The position numbers and the translations under genes were made by a program. The notes below the pieces were generated by a model. It saw only the letters and a program-made list of their open reading frames with translations, did no database searches and was not told where the DNA came from. Shown one piece after another: positions 33,355 through 42,061 of a DNA stretch of 64,000 nt (the stretch's first letter is position 1; the number at the start of each line of letters is the position of its first letter). The DNA lies in the NCBI GenBank assembly GCA_033810155.1, contig JAPXKJ010000001.1:62001-126000 (forward strand). Direction: 5' to 3'. The DNA comes from UBA3907 sp033810155 (GTDB lineage Bacteria; Bacillota; Sulfobacillia; Fermentithermobacillales; Fermentithermobacillaceae).

Positions 33355-34365
33355 TTGAAAAGAGTGTTTTCGGGCGTTCAACCATCGGGCATACTGCACT
33401 TGGGCAATTACTTTGGAGCCATAAAGAGATTTGCTGACTTCCAAGAAGGTTATGACTGCTATTACTGCATAGTTGATCTGCATGCGATTACTTTGTACCA
33501 AGACCCAAAGGCGCTTTTAGAGCAAATACAAACTACGGCCCTCTACTATCTCGCGGCAGGCTTGGACCCAAATAAGTCCACGCTGTTTGTACAGTCCGAC
33601 GTGCCATGTCACGCAGAACTCAGCTGGATCTTGGAATGTACGGCTACATTCGGAGAATTATCTAGAATGACCCAGTTCAAAGATAAGTCCGAAGGCAAAG
33701 AATCGGTGTCTGCAGGTTTGTTCACTTACCCTGTGCTCATGGCCGCAGACATCCTTCTATATGACACAGATGTAGTCCCTGTGGGCGAAGATCAAAAGCA
33801 ACACGTCGAACTGTGCCGGGACCTTGCGGAGCGTTTCAACAACAGGTATGGCGAAACCTTCAAGATGCCCGAACCGCAGATCCCTAAGTTTGGTTCTAGG
33901 ATAAAATCTCTTCAAGATCCGGAAAAGAAGATGTCAAAGTCAGATCCAGATCCTATGAGTTACGTAAGTCTTGACGACTCCAAGGACGAGATCTCGAAAA
34001 AAATACGGCGAGCTGTTACAGACTCTGGAAGGGAAATCGTATATCTTCCCGAGGAAAAACCTGCGATCGCGAACTTAATGACCATATATTCGCTGTGCAC
34101 TGGGAAATCGATCCGTGAAATTGAATCTCATTTTGCCGGGAAGGGATATGCCCAGTTCAAAGAGGAATTGTCCGATGTGATAGTAGCGGAACTAGAACCA
34201 GTACAAGAAAGATATAAAGAGTATCGCGATTCTGGAGAGCTCCCGAGGATACTTAGAGAGGGCGCACTAAGGGCCAACGAAGTAGCTTCTACCGTTTTGC
34301 GGCGCGCTAAGGAACGCATGGGTCTTTCTCTCCTCGTAGATCCTACCAAACGAAAACTGCTTTGA
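33355..34365 (+). CDS. trpS: Tryptophanyl-tRNA synthetase
   Basis: Class I synthetase charging tRNA-Trp. FSGVQPSGILHLGNYFGAI contains the HIGH-type motif (HLGN) and KKMSKSDPD the KMSKS motif; the dimeric bacterial enzyme length of about 336 is matched. The TTG start has GGGAGGA upstream. No T-box leader is visible in the short upstream spacer. Confidence 0.97.
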   Translation: MKRVFSGVQPSGILHLGNYFGAIKRFADFQEGYDCYYCIVDLHAITLYQDPKALLEQIQTTALYYLAAGLDPNKSTLFVQSDVPCHAELSWILECTATFGELSRMTQFKDKSEGKESVSAGLFTYPVLMAADILLYDTDVVPVGEDQKQHVELCRDLAERFNNRYGETFKMPEPQIPKFGSRIKSLQDPEKKMSKSDPDPMSYVSLDDSKDEISKKIRRAVTDSGREIVYLPEEKPAIANLMTIYSLCTGKSIREIESHFAGKGYAQFKEELSDVIVAELEPVQERYKEYRDSGELPRILREGALRANEVASTVLRRAKERMGLSLLVDPTKRKLL

Positions 34366-34412
34366 GGAAGAGAGATGCTTGACTTACGCGTTGCTCTTTG
34401 GTAAGACAAGTG

Positions 34413-34441
34413 TTGCCGTTAGAGGGTATTGCTGATATAAT
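34413..34441 (+). promoter_or_regulatory. Sigma-A promoter for yifB
   Basis: TTGCCG-N17-TATAAT, a good match with ideal spacing, 53 bp upstream of the yifB start. A second TATAAT at about 34448-34453 has no -35 at the right distance. Confidence 0.7.
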
Positions 34442-34494
34442 GTGCCATATAATAACAACATGCCAGGCAATACACTTAGGCGGAGGTAATACAT

Positions 34495-36015
34495 TTGTTT
34501 TCTTCCGTATTTGGTGCAACAGTGTCTGGCGTAACTGGATCCGCTGTTATAGTTGAGACCGATGTTTCTAACGGTCTTCCGTGTCTAGAGATCGTAGGTA
34601 TGCCCGACACTTCGGTCAGGGAGGCGAAGCATCGGGTTCGATCTGCATTGAGGAATTCAGGGTTTCAAATCCCTTCAAGAAGGATCGTAGTTAACCTAGC
34701 TCCTGCAGCTACACACAAAGAAGGCACCCAATTGGATCTATCTATAGCTCTCGGTTTGTTAGCGGCATGCCGAGAGATCCCTCAAAACGGTATAACAGAG
34801 AAATACGGCTTTATGGGAGAACTGGCACTTGACGGCACGATAAGACCCATTCCTGGGGTCCTAGCGATGGTTCTCGCACTTTGTGAGCTGGGTCTCAAAG
34901 GAGCTGTAGTCCCTTTTGAAAACTATGAGGAAGCGGCGTTTCTTGAACAGTTTGACGTTCTGCCGGCAAGTAACATAAATGAGGTAGTTGACTTCATACT
35001 CGGCAAAAAAGAGTTGATCCAGGACTCTCGCTTGAGTTCCTGTCTAGAAAAGGATCCCAAAGCAGAGTTGTCATACGATCACATCAAAGGGCACTTGGCA
35101 GCTAAACGAGCTCTTGAAATCGCGGCGGCGGGAGAACACAATCTCCTTATCGTAGGCCCGCCCGGAGCCGGGAAGACCCTTCTTGCAAAATCTCTGCCCG
35201 AAATCATGCCCGACTTGTCATACGAAGAATCCATCGTCGTGACGAAGATCCACAGCATCGCAGGTTTGCTGCCAAATGGTAGTGGACTTCTCAAAATGCG
35301 ACCGTTTCGGTCTCCGCACCATACTGTGACAATGCCCGCCATGATTGGCGGAGGAACAAATCCCCGACCCGGCGAGATAACGCTGGCACATAGAGGTGTT
35401 CTTTTTCTTGATGAACTCAGTGAATTCCACTCTTCGATCATAAACGCACTCAGGCAGCCTTTGGAAGATGGCGTGGTTAACATCACACGAGCGAAAGGAA
35501 CCTACACATTTCCTTGTAAGGTACTTTTGGTAGGTGCCATGAACCCATGTCCATGCGGCTTCTACGGCAGCGATGCGAAAGAATGCACCTGTACTGAACA
35601 TGAAATTAAAAAGCATATATCGAAGATCAATGGACCGCTATTGGATAGAATTGACATGTTCATCAATGTAGAAAGGTTACGTCCTGAAGAACTTACCGCT
35701 TGTTCTAATTACGAACTAGCATCTGCTGTAAAAGCAAGGGTTGCATCATCACGCCAACAGCAGAAGAAACTCTTGGAAGGGACTGGTCTGCTAACCAACT
35801 CTGAGATGAGGCCAAGGGAAGTTTCAACCTTGGTCACACTTTCATCTGATGCCAGAAAACTTCTCTTTTACGCCTACAGTAACATGAAACTCTCTGTTAG
35901 AGTCTACTACAAAGTGATAAAAGTGGCGGCTTCCATAGCCAGCCTTGCAGATTGCCCAAGGGTAGAGGAAGAACACGTAGCGGAGGCACTATCTTACAGA
36001 CAAAAAGTGTTTTAG
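34495..36015 (+). CDS. comM: YifB/ComM family Mg-chelatase-like AAA+ ATPase
   Basis: 506 residues: an N-terminal Lon-like/ChlI domain (VEIVGMPDTSVREAKHRVRS-type region), the AAA+ core with Walker A GPPGAGKTLLAKSLP, Walker B GVLFLDELSEF, and a C-terminal Mg-chelatase domain with four Cys in CPCGFYGSDAKECTC. ComM is a hexameric helicase that promotes branch migration during natural transformation. The TTG start follows GGCGGAGGT. Together with the dprA remnant at 38593 it suggests a competence or recombination role for this region. Confidence 0.94.
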   Translation: MFSSVFGATVSGVTGSAVIVETDVSNGLPCLEIVGMPDTSVREAKHRVRSALRNSGFQIPSRRIVVNLAPAATHKEGTQLDLSIALGLLAACREIPQNGITEKYGFMGELALDGTIRPIPGVLAMVLALCELGLKGAVVPFENYEEAAFLEQFDVLPASNINEVVDFILGKKELIQDSRLSSCLEKDPKAELSYDHIKGHLAAKRALEIAAAGEHNLLIVGPPGAGKTLLAKSLPEIMPDLSYEESIVVTKIHSIAGLLPNGSGLLKMRPFRSPHHTVTMPAMIGGGTNPRPGEITLAHRGVLFLDELSEFHSSIINALRQPLEDGVVNITRAKGTYTFPCKVLLVGAMNPCPCGFYGSDAKECTCTEHEIKKHISKINGPLLDRIDMFINVERLRPEELTACSNYELASAVKARVASSRQQQKKLLEGTGLLTNSEMRPREVSTLVTLSSDARKLLFYAYSNMKLSVRVYYKVIKVAASIASLADCPRVEEEHVAEALSYRQKVF

Positions 36016-36032
36016 ACATAGGGGGAGATCAC

Positions 36033-36500
36033 ATGAACCTCAAGAGCGATAAGCCGAACTCTGGACACTACGGTTCCATCTTGGATGAAAGATTTCACTT
36101 ATCTGAAGATGCGCGACACTTGGGGCTTCAGATGGAAGGTTTGGCTTGTGAATACCTCAAAGAGCAAGGTTACAAAATAAAGTGCCGGAACTTTCTATCA
36201 AGGTATGGGGAAATAGATGTAATTGGTTACGACGGAGACATACTCGCATTTGTTGAAGTTCGATACAGAAGGCGAGGTTCTTTGGTCAGCCCTTCAGAAT
36301 CCATCGATCGCCAAAAAGTGCGGAAGATCAAATTGGCAATCCGAGACTTTCTGAGTCGAAACGAGCCTTGCGTCGGAAAATGCGCAGGGATTAGGGTTGA
36401 CCTCTGCTCAGTTACAGGAAGTCCTGCAAATACGTCTGCGGGCAAACCGGAGACTCAGGCTCTTGAATTTCACCTAATCAAAGGAATTCTTGACTTCTAG
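36033..36500 (+). CDS. YraN family (UPF0102) nuclease-like protein
   Basis: About 155 residues with the restriction-endonuclease-like core: YLKEQGYKIKCRNFLSRYGE, IDVIGYDGDILAFVEVRYRR (usual E-x-D-x-V-x-K-R pattern with Arg), and KVRKIKLAIRDFL. The family commonly neighbours rnhB and comM/dprA, as it does here. ATG 36033 follows GGGGGAG. The long charged N-terminal leader (about 35 residues) is unusual. Function is unproven; a nuclease fold is inferred. Confidence 0.88.
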   Translation: MNLKSDKPNSGHYGSILDERFHLSEDARHLGLQMEGLACEYLKEQGYKIKCRNFLSRYGEIDVIGYDGDILAFVEVRYRRRGSLVSPSESIDRQKVRKIKLAIRDFLSRNEPCVGKCAGIRVDLCSVTGSPANTSAGKPETQALEFHLIKGILDF

Positions 36501-36623
36501 CCAACGGCAACGTGCATGATACCGTCTGTTTGAGCCCATTACATGATTGAACCACAAAAAGGAAATGTGCTATTGTGAAAAAGAAGTTTTTTCAGTTGTC
36601 CGACATGGCAGGAGGAGTCACAG

Positions 36624-37571
36624 TTGATAAGAACATATGCGGGTTTCCTTGGTCTCACTTTGACTTTTAGTTATCTTTACATATGCACTGTTCTAACAAG
36701 TCTGCATGCAAGTATCCTCGCCCCCATGGTGATAGGAATTGCATACATAGTCGCTATTCTGGGCGTTCTCTCCGAAGCTCGGAAGCTACCGAAACCAAAG
36801 TCCCCGTTCGTCAACAGTGGCAGTGCCATACTATTCTTATCGCTAGTTATTGGGGCTTTGATAACCTATGGTCTGAGCGTTTATGCTCACTTAGGTGCGG
36901 TTGTAGCGTCCGGCCTTGTCGTTCTTCTTGCAGGAATCTTGTTTCCGAAATTGGGTCCGGCCATAACCTGCGGATCGTTTGTAGGCATGACATCATCTAG
37001 CCTTTTTGCTCCAAGCGAACTGCTTCTTGCGGCATGTATCGCAGGTCTGGTTTATCTGCTCGCAGCAGATGTTTTCAACGGATTTGGAGGCAAACTAGGA
37101 ACGATAGCTGCGACTGGGGCAGCGTTAGCAGCAGTTCTCACCAATAATGCATTTGTCGATGCCAAACCTCTCGAACCATCGTGCCTCATTCCGGCCATCG
37201 TAGCCTGCGCCCTATCCTCAGCCGTATCGTTTTGCATTAATAACCGAATGAAGCTAGGAGGAGTTATATCTTCCGGAGCGGTAACTCTGGTTGGTGGCCT
37301 TTTGTTACCTATCCTAGTTCCTTCGATAGGAGGAACTCTGGCCGCTTGTTGCGCTTGCGGCTCATATGTAGGTATGTCGTCTTCTGCTCGCCTACATGAT
37401 GAGTTATTTGCACTTCTTGCAGGAGCGTTGGCAGGGTTTTGTTACTTCTGGGGGATAACTGTCATTGCAGGAGTAGGCGGTAGACTCGGCACAACAGCTT
37501 TTGGGAGCGCTTTGGCCATATCGTTTCTAGCACAAGAGACGATACTACCAAGACAAGAACATCTCATCTAA
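36624..37571 (+). CDS. Integral membrane protein with internal duplication, unknown function
   Basis: 315 residues, almost entirely hydrophobic, with about 9-10 membrane segments. Two halves repeat the same pattern: CGSFVGMTSS at 116-125 with GGKLGT at 155-160, and CGSYVGMSSS at 245-254 with GGRLGT at 285-290; the motif spacing is equal and the offset is 129-130 residues. Such a duplication is typical of small transporters or channels. I do not recognise the family. The TTG start has AGGAGGAG upstream. It lies between yraN and the convergent rnhB. Confidence 0.8.
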   Translation: MIRTYAGFLGLTLTFSYLYICTVLTSLHASILAPMVIGIAYIVAILGVLSEARKLPKPKSPFVNSGSAILFLSLVIGALITYGLSVYAHLGAVVASGLVVLLAGILFPKLGPAITCGSFVGMTSSSLFAPSELLLAACIAGLVYLLAADVFNGFGGKLGTIAATGAALAAVLTNNAFVDAKPLEPSCLIPAIVACALSSAVSFCINNRMKLGGVISSGAVTLVGGLLLPILVPSIGGTLAACCACGSYVGMSSSARLHDELFALLAGALAGFCYFWGITVIAGVGGRLGTTAFGSALAISFLAQETILPRQEHLI

Positions 37572-37589
37572 GGCCTACTCTGGTCATAT

Positions 37590-38243
37590 TCATAGAGATG
37601 GAGGCAAGATATCGCGCACAGGTCGAAAGGACCGTCTGTGTATGGGGCTAGGTCCTTTTCGGTAGAGAAGATCCATATGTAACTTAGTGCAATAGCCTTT
37701 GTGTATGGAAAACTCGTAACCAGGGTACAATCGGTCAAATTCTACCATGATCCTATCTCTTACTACTTTTGCTACAATTGAGGCACAGGCTATCGAAGAA
37801 ATCTTGGCATCGCCTTTTATGACAGCCTCTTGAGCGAATTCTAACTGAGGTATTGGGTAGCCATCTACTGCCACAAGTCCAGGTTTGAAACCTTGTGATA
37901 CCAGCTCGTTTATGGCCGTACGCATTGCGGAGAAAGTGGCAGCAGATATACCTTTTTCATCGATGTACTTCGCCGACCTAATGCCTATCCCAACTGCCAG
38001 ACTTGTCTGGATAATTGAATGAAACACCCTTTCCCGTAACTTAGGAGACAGTTTCTTGCTGTCATCGATGTAAGAAATCTCAGGTGACGAAGGCAGTATC
38101 ACTGCAGACGCCACTATGGGACCGGCCATAGGACCACGACCGGCTTCGTCTACCCCGGCTATCAAACCGCTTTCTTTACGCCTAGCGTTCTCCCATTCGT
38201 ATAACTTCTTTACGCGGCATCTCTCTTCGAGATCAGAGTCCAC
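37590..38243 (-). CDS. rnhB: Ribonuclease HII
   Basis: Removes RNA from RNA/DNA hybrids and single ribonucleotides from DNA. The catalytic acidic residues are in IAGVDEAGRGPMAGP and in KGDAKISSIACASIVAKV, with the late VDGYP and Asp/His motifs in between and after. About 217 residues is normal. I prefer GTG 38243, five bases after GAGGTGA; the in-frame GTG at 38252 is part of that site. It is the only minus-strand gene in the yifB-topA interval. Confidence 0.94.
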   Translation of the reverse strand: MDSDLEERCRVKKLYEWENARRKESGLIAGVDEAGRGPMAGPIVASAVILPSSPEISYIDDSKKLSPKLRERVFHSIIQTSLAVGIGIRSAKYIDEKGISAATFSAMRTAINELVSQGFKPGLVAVDGYPIPQLEFAQEAVIKGDAKISSIACASIVAKVVRDRIMVEFDRLYPGYEFSIHKGYCTKLHMDLLYRKGPSPIHRRSFRPVRDILPPSL

Positions 38244-38311
38244 CCAAATCACCTCGTTTCTACGAGAATATCATACTCAGATGGAACCGCTCCAACAAGT
38301 GTACCCAGATA

Positions 38312-38338
38312 TTGGCATACCTGGTGCATTTTATGCAC
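38312..38338 (+). promoter_or_regulatory. Candidate sigma-54 promoter overlapping a palindrome
   Basis: TTGGCAT-N6-TGCA (38312-38328) has GG and GC 12 bp apart as in -24/-12 promoters. The -12 half is embedded in the palindrome GTGCAT-TTT-ATGCAC (38324-38338). It points toward an open reading frame at 38428 that runs into the assembly gap. The match is short, so confidence is low. Confidence 0.35.
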
Positions 38339-38427
38339 ATCTATGGTATCATGAGGCGAAACGGAAAATCGTTTCTAAGCGCTCTTACTTTTTGTTTCAA
38401 CACACATTGTGGTAAAGGATGTGTTTG

Positions 38428-38492
38428 ATGGTGAATGGACAGATGCACTATATCGGAGAAGCAGAACATCTCGTGGACCTGTGTGCCAAACT
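38428..38492 (+). CDS. Possible 5' end of an unidentified gene cut by the gap
   Basis: ATG 38428 has AAAGGAT seven bases upstream and opens a frame of 21 codons (MVNGQMHYIGEAEHLVDLCA...) that runs into the N block. The residues do not look like the start of DprA, so at least one further gene probably lies in the missing sequence. No identification is possible from this length. Confidence 0.35.
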
Positions 38493-38592
38493 NNNNNNNN
38501 NNNNNNNNNNNNNNNNNNNNNNNNNNNNNNNNNNNNNNNNNNNNNNNNNNNNNNNNNNNNNNNNNNNNNNNNNNNNNNNNNNNNNNNNNNNN
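38493..38592. other. Assembly gap (100 N)
   Basis: Exactly 100 N. The dprA gene that ends just after it normally needs over 1 kb, so the true missing length must be much greater than 100 bp. Confidence 0.99.
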
Positions 38593-38797
38593 GGGAGTAT
38601 CGCTAACGCCCGAGGAATCTATTGTACTTGAGGCGGTCGGTCGTGGGGAATCGACGGACCAAATCTCAAATAGCGTGACCATGCCCATATCCAGGGTAAT
38701 CGCTATCCTATCATCTCTTGAGGTGCGCGGGATAGTCCATTTAGTGCCAAGCGGTAGATATATATTATCTAATATTGGAAATACACTCATAGGTTAG
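38593..38797 (+). CDS. dprA: DNA processing protein DprA, C-terminal fragment
   Basis: About 67 residues after the gap match the C-terminal winged-helix domain of DprA/Smf: LTPEESIVLEAVGRGESTDQ, then a helix with ISRVIAILSSLEVRGIVHLV and GRYILSN. DprA loads RecA on incoming single-stranded DNA. Its place directly before topA (15 bp) is the canonical Bacillota order dprA-topA-xerC-hslV-hslU-codY. The Rossmann-fold core is lost in the gap, an assembly effect rather than a pseudogene. Confidence 0.8.
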
Positions 38798-38818
38798 GTC
38801 AAGAAGGTGTGAATGCAT

Positions 38819-40912
38819 ATGGAAGCAAAATCGCAGGAGAAAAATAAGCGCCCGCTAATCATCGTGGAGTCGCCGACAAAAGCAAAGACCATCTCCAAAT
38901 ACACAAAGTCAAAGTACCAAGTGAAGGCTTCTTTTGGCCACATAAGAGATCTGCCAAAAAGCAAACTTGGAATAGATATCGACAATGGTTTTGAACCGCA
39001 ATACATCACCATACGTGGTAAAGGAAACATTGCCAAAGAACTGAAGGATGCTGCTAAAACCGCTTCTAAAGTATACTTGGCAACCGACCCCGATAGGGAA
39101 GGAGAAGCCATAGCATGGCACATATGTGAGGTTTTGGGTATTGACCCTAAAGAAGCTGCCAGACTAACGTTCCACGAGATTACGGAAAAAGCAGTCATGG
39201 AGTCACTTTCAACTCCAGTCCACATAGATCAAAACCTAGTTTATTCACAACAGGCCAGACGGGTTCTAGACCGTTTAGTAGGTTACACTTTGAGCCCTCT
39301 CCTCTGGCGAAAAGTACGGCCTGGCTTATCGGCAGGTAGAGTTCAATCAGCAGCTTTGCGGATCATAGTAGACCGAGAGATTGAAATAGAGTCGTTCAAG
39401 CCTGAAGAATATTGGACATTGGAAGCGCTTCTCAGAGGGGAAAAAGGGACTGTAAAAGCAAAGTACTACGGCTATCTAGGAAAAAAGCGAGAACTTAAGA
39501 CATTTTCCGATGTCGAGCAGGTTCTTCATGACATCAAAGGTGCTGAGTTTGCTGTAGCATCGGTAGTGCAAAAAGAAAGAAGGAAGAATCCGCCGTTTCC
39601 TTTTACTACCTCTACACTTCAACAAGAAGCATCACGGAAACTTGGTTTTCCTGTCAGCAAGACGATGATGGTTGCTCAAGGCCTTTACGAAGGAGTCGAA
39701 CTAGGTAAGACCGGGTACACAGGCCTTATTACATACATGAGGACTGATTCAACCCGAGTCTCTCCGATCGCCGAGGCAGAAGCGAAAAGTTTTATCGAAT
39801 CGACTTACGGGAAAGAGTACGTAGGTAAAAGAAGCAGAAGAGGCAAGACTCAGAGAGGGGTTCAGGATGCTCACGAATCAATAAGGCCTACAAGTGTGTT
39901 AAGGACACCGTCCGAGGTCAAACCTTTTCTAAAGCGGGATCAGTACAAGCTGTATTCCCTAATATGGGAAAGATTTGTAGCAAGTCAAATGAGCCCCGCG
40001 GTCTATGATACCGTAACGTGCGATATAGAGGCCAACAGACATACTTTCAGGGTAACGGGGTCGAGGCTGAAATTTGCCGGCTTCACAAAGATCTACGAGG
40101 AAGGGCAAGATAATCACGAAGAACCAGAGGCGGATATTATCCCTCTTTCTGAGAATGAAAAACTCAAGTTAGAAGACGTAGAATACGCTCAACATTTCAC
40201 AGAGCCGCCCCAGAGATATACTGAAGCCACCCTTGTGAAGACCCTTGAGGCAAACGGTATAGGCAGACCTTCTACTTACGCGCCAATAATTGCTACGCTC
40301 ATAGAACGCGAATACGTAAGCAGAGAGAATCGCTCGCTTCGGCCGACTGAACTTGGCAGGCTTGTTGATAGCATACTAAGACAAAACTTCCCCTCTATTG
40401 TGGACATCGGTTTTACGGCTGAGATGGAGAAAAAACTGGATGCTGTAGAGGATGGTTCGTCGCGATGGAACGATGTGATATCTGACTTCTGGGGACCTTT
40501 CAAGGAGCAAATAGAAAGAGCAGAAACAGAGGTAGAGAAAGTTCACATCCAAGATGAATTGGCGGGAATCGATTGTGAAAAGTGCGGCCGTCCAATGGTC
40601 ATAAAACGGGGCAGATACGGCAAATTCATAGCCTGCTCAGGCTATCCGGAATGCAAGAACACAAAACCTTTTGTTGAGAAGACAGGCGCGGTATGTCCCA
40701 AGTGCAAAGGAGACATTGTAGTTCGACGTTCCAAGAAAGGGCGAGTGTTCTACGGCTGCTCAAATTACCCAGACTGCGATTTTGTTTCCTGGTATCGGCC
40801 AATACCAGACAAAATATGCCCGAAGTGCGGCTCATTTATGGTTCAAAAAGGCGGGAAGTCAAAGGGCTATCAATGTGCAAACCCTGAATGTGGCTATACG
40901 CAAAAGAACTGA
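38819..40912 (+). CDS. topA: DNA topoisomerase I
   Basis: Type IA topoisomerase relaxing negative supercoils. The TOPRIM domain starts with PLIIVESPTKAKTISKY; acidic DPDREGEAIAWH follows; the active-site Tyr lies in GLITYMRTDSTRVS. The C-terminus has three Cys4 zinc ribbons (CEKCGRPMVIKRGRYGKFIA..., CPKCKGDIVVRRSKKG..., CPKCGSFMVQKGGK...). About 697 residues is normal. I prefer ATG 38819, nine bases after AAGAAGGTG; ATG 38813 is in frame and also possible. Confidence 0.97.
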   Translation: MEAKSQEKNKRPLIIVESPTKAKTISKYTKSKYQVKASFGHIRDLPKSKLGIDIDNGFEPQYITIRGKGNIAKELKDAAKTASKVYLATDPDREGEAIAWHICEVLGIDPKEAARLTFHEITEKAVMESLSTPVHIDQNLVYSQQARRVLDRLVGYTLSPLLWRKVRPGLSAGRVQSAALRIIVDREIEIESFKPEEYWTLEALLRGEKGTVKAKYYGYLGKKRELKTFSDVEQVLHDIKGAEFAVASVVQKERRKNPPFPFTTSTLQQEASRKLGFPVSKTMMVAQGLYEGVELGKTGYTGLITYMRTDSTRVSPIAEAEAKSFIESTYGKEYVGKRSRRGKTQRGVQDAHESIRPTSVLRTPSEVKPFLKRDQYKLYSLIWERFVASQMSPAVYDTVTCDIEANRHTFRVTGSRLKFAGFTKIYEEGQDNHEEPEADIIPLSENEKLKLEDVEYAQHFTEPPQRYTEATLVKTLEANGIGRPSTYAPIIATLIEREYVSRENRSLRPTELGRLVDSILRQNFPSIVDIGFTAEMEKKLDAVEDGSSRWNDVISDFWGPFKEQIERAETEVEKVHIQDELAGIDCEKCGRPMVIKRGRYGKFIACSGYPECKNTKPFVEKTGAVCPKCKGDIVVRRSKKGRVFYGCSNYPDCDFVSWYRPIPDKICPKCGSFMVQKGGKSKGYQCANPECGYTQKN

Positions 40913-41017
40913 GAATATTGCGATAACTGGTTGATGTAGGTTCGGCCTGATGGTAACATGGGTTTAACGCACTTCATGTTAACTTACTATGTGGATTGTC
41001 CCAGGGAAGGCGGTTCA

Positions 41018-42061
41018 ATGGCGAATTCACTTCTTGACTGGAAAGAAGCGTTCCTAGTAGAAATTAGCATTTCAAGAACCCAGAGCCCCAATACTATTGA
41101 GGCATACGCCTACGATCTAGACCAGTTTTTTGATTTTATCGTTTCTAAGCATTCCAAAAACGATATTGAGTCCATACACCCGTCTGATGTTAGTTCAGAA
41201 GACATTCGCGAATACATCGTCTATCTCGGTCAACAAGGCTACAAAGGTTCATCTATCTCCAGGAAGCTTTCGTCTGTGAGAAGTTTCTGTCGCTTCCTTA
41301 CTGCTAGAGAGGTCTTGGAAACCAATCCTGCGAAGGGAGTTAGTTCTCGAAAAACCCATACCTACTTGCCCAAAGTCCTTTCTGAGGAAGATGCAAAAAG
41401 GCTCCTCGAATGCATTGATACTCAAACACCATATGGCAAACGAGACCGAGCGATAATTGAGTTACTGTACGGCGCGGGCTTGAGAATCAGCGAGCTAGCA
41501 AAACTAAATGTAGGTGACGTCGACTATTCTTTAGGTTTTGTTCAAGTGATAGGTAAAGGCGATAAAGAGCGGTTTGTGCCGATAGGATCTATTGCTATAG
41601 ACGCACTAGGAGACTACCTTGAAAATGGCAGGCCTTTCTTTGAGCAAAATCGATCGAAGGCACCTGAATCCAGCCTATCCTTAGGGAACCAAGCCGTCCG
41701 AACTACCAAGAAGCCCTTATTCTTGAACAAGTCGGGCCAAAGATTGTCTGTAAGATCAATTAGGAGAATACTTGACAAGCATTTGCTGGCTGCAGGCTTG
41801 GACCCTTCGCAATGCTCGCCTCACACGTTGAGACATTCGTTTGCAACGCACCTGATTTCCGGGGGAGCAGATTTACGCTCAGTGCAAGACATGTTAGGAC
41901 ACGCAAGCATCACCACCACCCAGATATATACGCATGTTCTCCCTGAACGTTTAAAGCAAGTTTACGAAAACGCTCACCCAAGGGCCCATTCTTCTCACGA
42001 GGGCACCGGAGAAGACACACGTATCGACTTGGCGGAAGCAGAAAGGAAGCGAAAGAAGTGA
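41018..42061 (+). CDS. xerC: Tyrosine recombinase XerC/CodV
   Basis: Resolves chromosome dimers at dif together with XerD. The N-terminal SAM-like core-binding domain (SPNTIEAYAYDLDQFFDFI) precedes the catalytic domain with Arg in GAGLRISELAKL, Lys in GKGDKERFVP, HTLRHSFATHL, His in LGHASITTTQ and the nucleophilic Tyr in IYTH. About 347 residues is longer than usual (about 300), owing to an insert near 220-250 and a charged tail after the Tyr. ATG 41018 follows GGGAAGGCGG. The stop overlaps the hslV start. Confidence 0.94.
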   Translation: MANSLLDWKEAFLVEISISRTQSPNTIEAYAYDLDQFFDFIVSKHSKNDIESIHPSDVSSEDIREYIVYLGQQGYKGSSISRKLSSVRSFCRFLTAREVLETNPAKGVSSRKTHTYLPKVLSEEDAKRLLECIDTQTPYGKRDRAIIELLYGAGLRISELAKLNVGDVDYSLGFVQVIGKGDKERFVPIGSIAIDALGDYLENGRPFFEQNRSKAPESSLSLGNQAVRTTKKPLFLNKSGQRLSVRSIRRILDKHLLAAGLDPSQCSPHTLRHSFATHLISGGADLRSVQDMLGHASITTTQIYTHVLPERLKQVYENAHPRAHSSHEGTGEDTRIDLAEAERKRKK

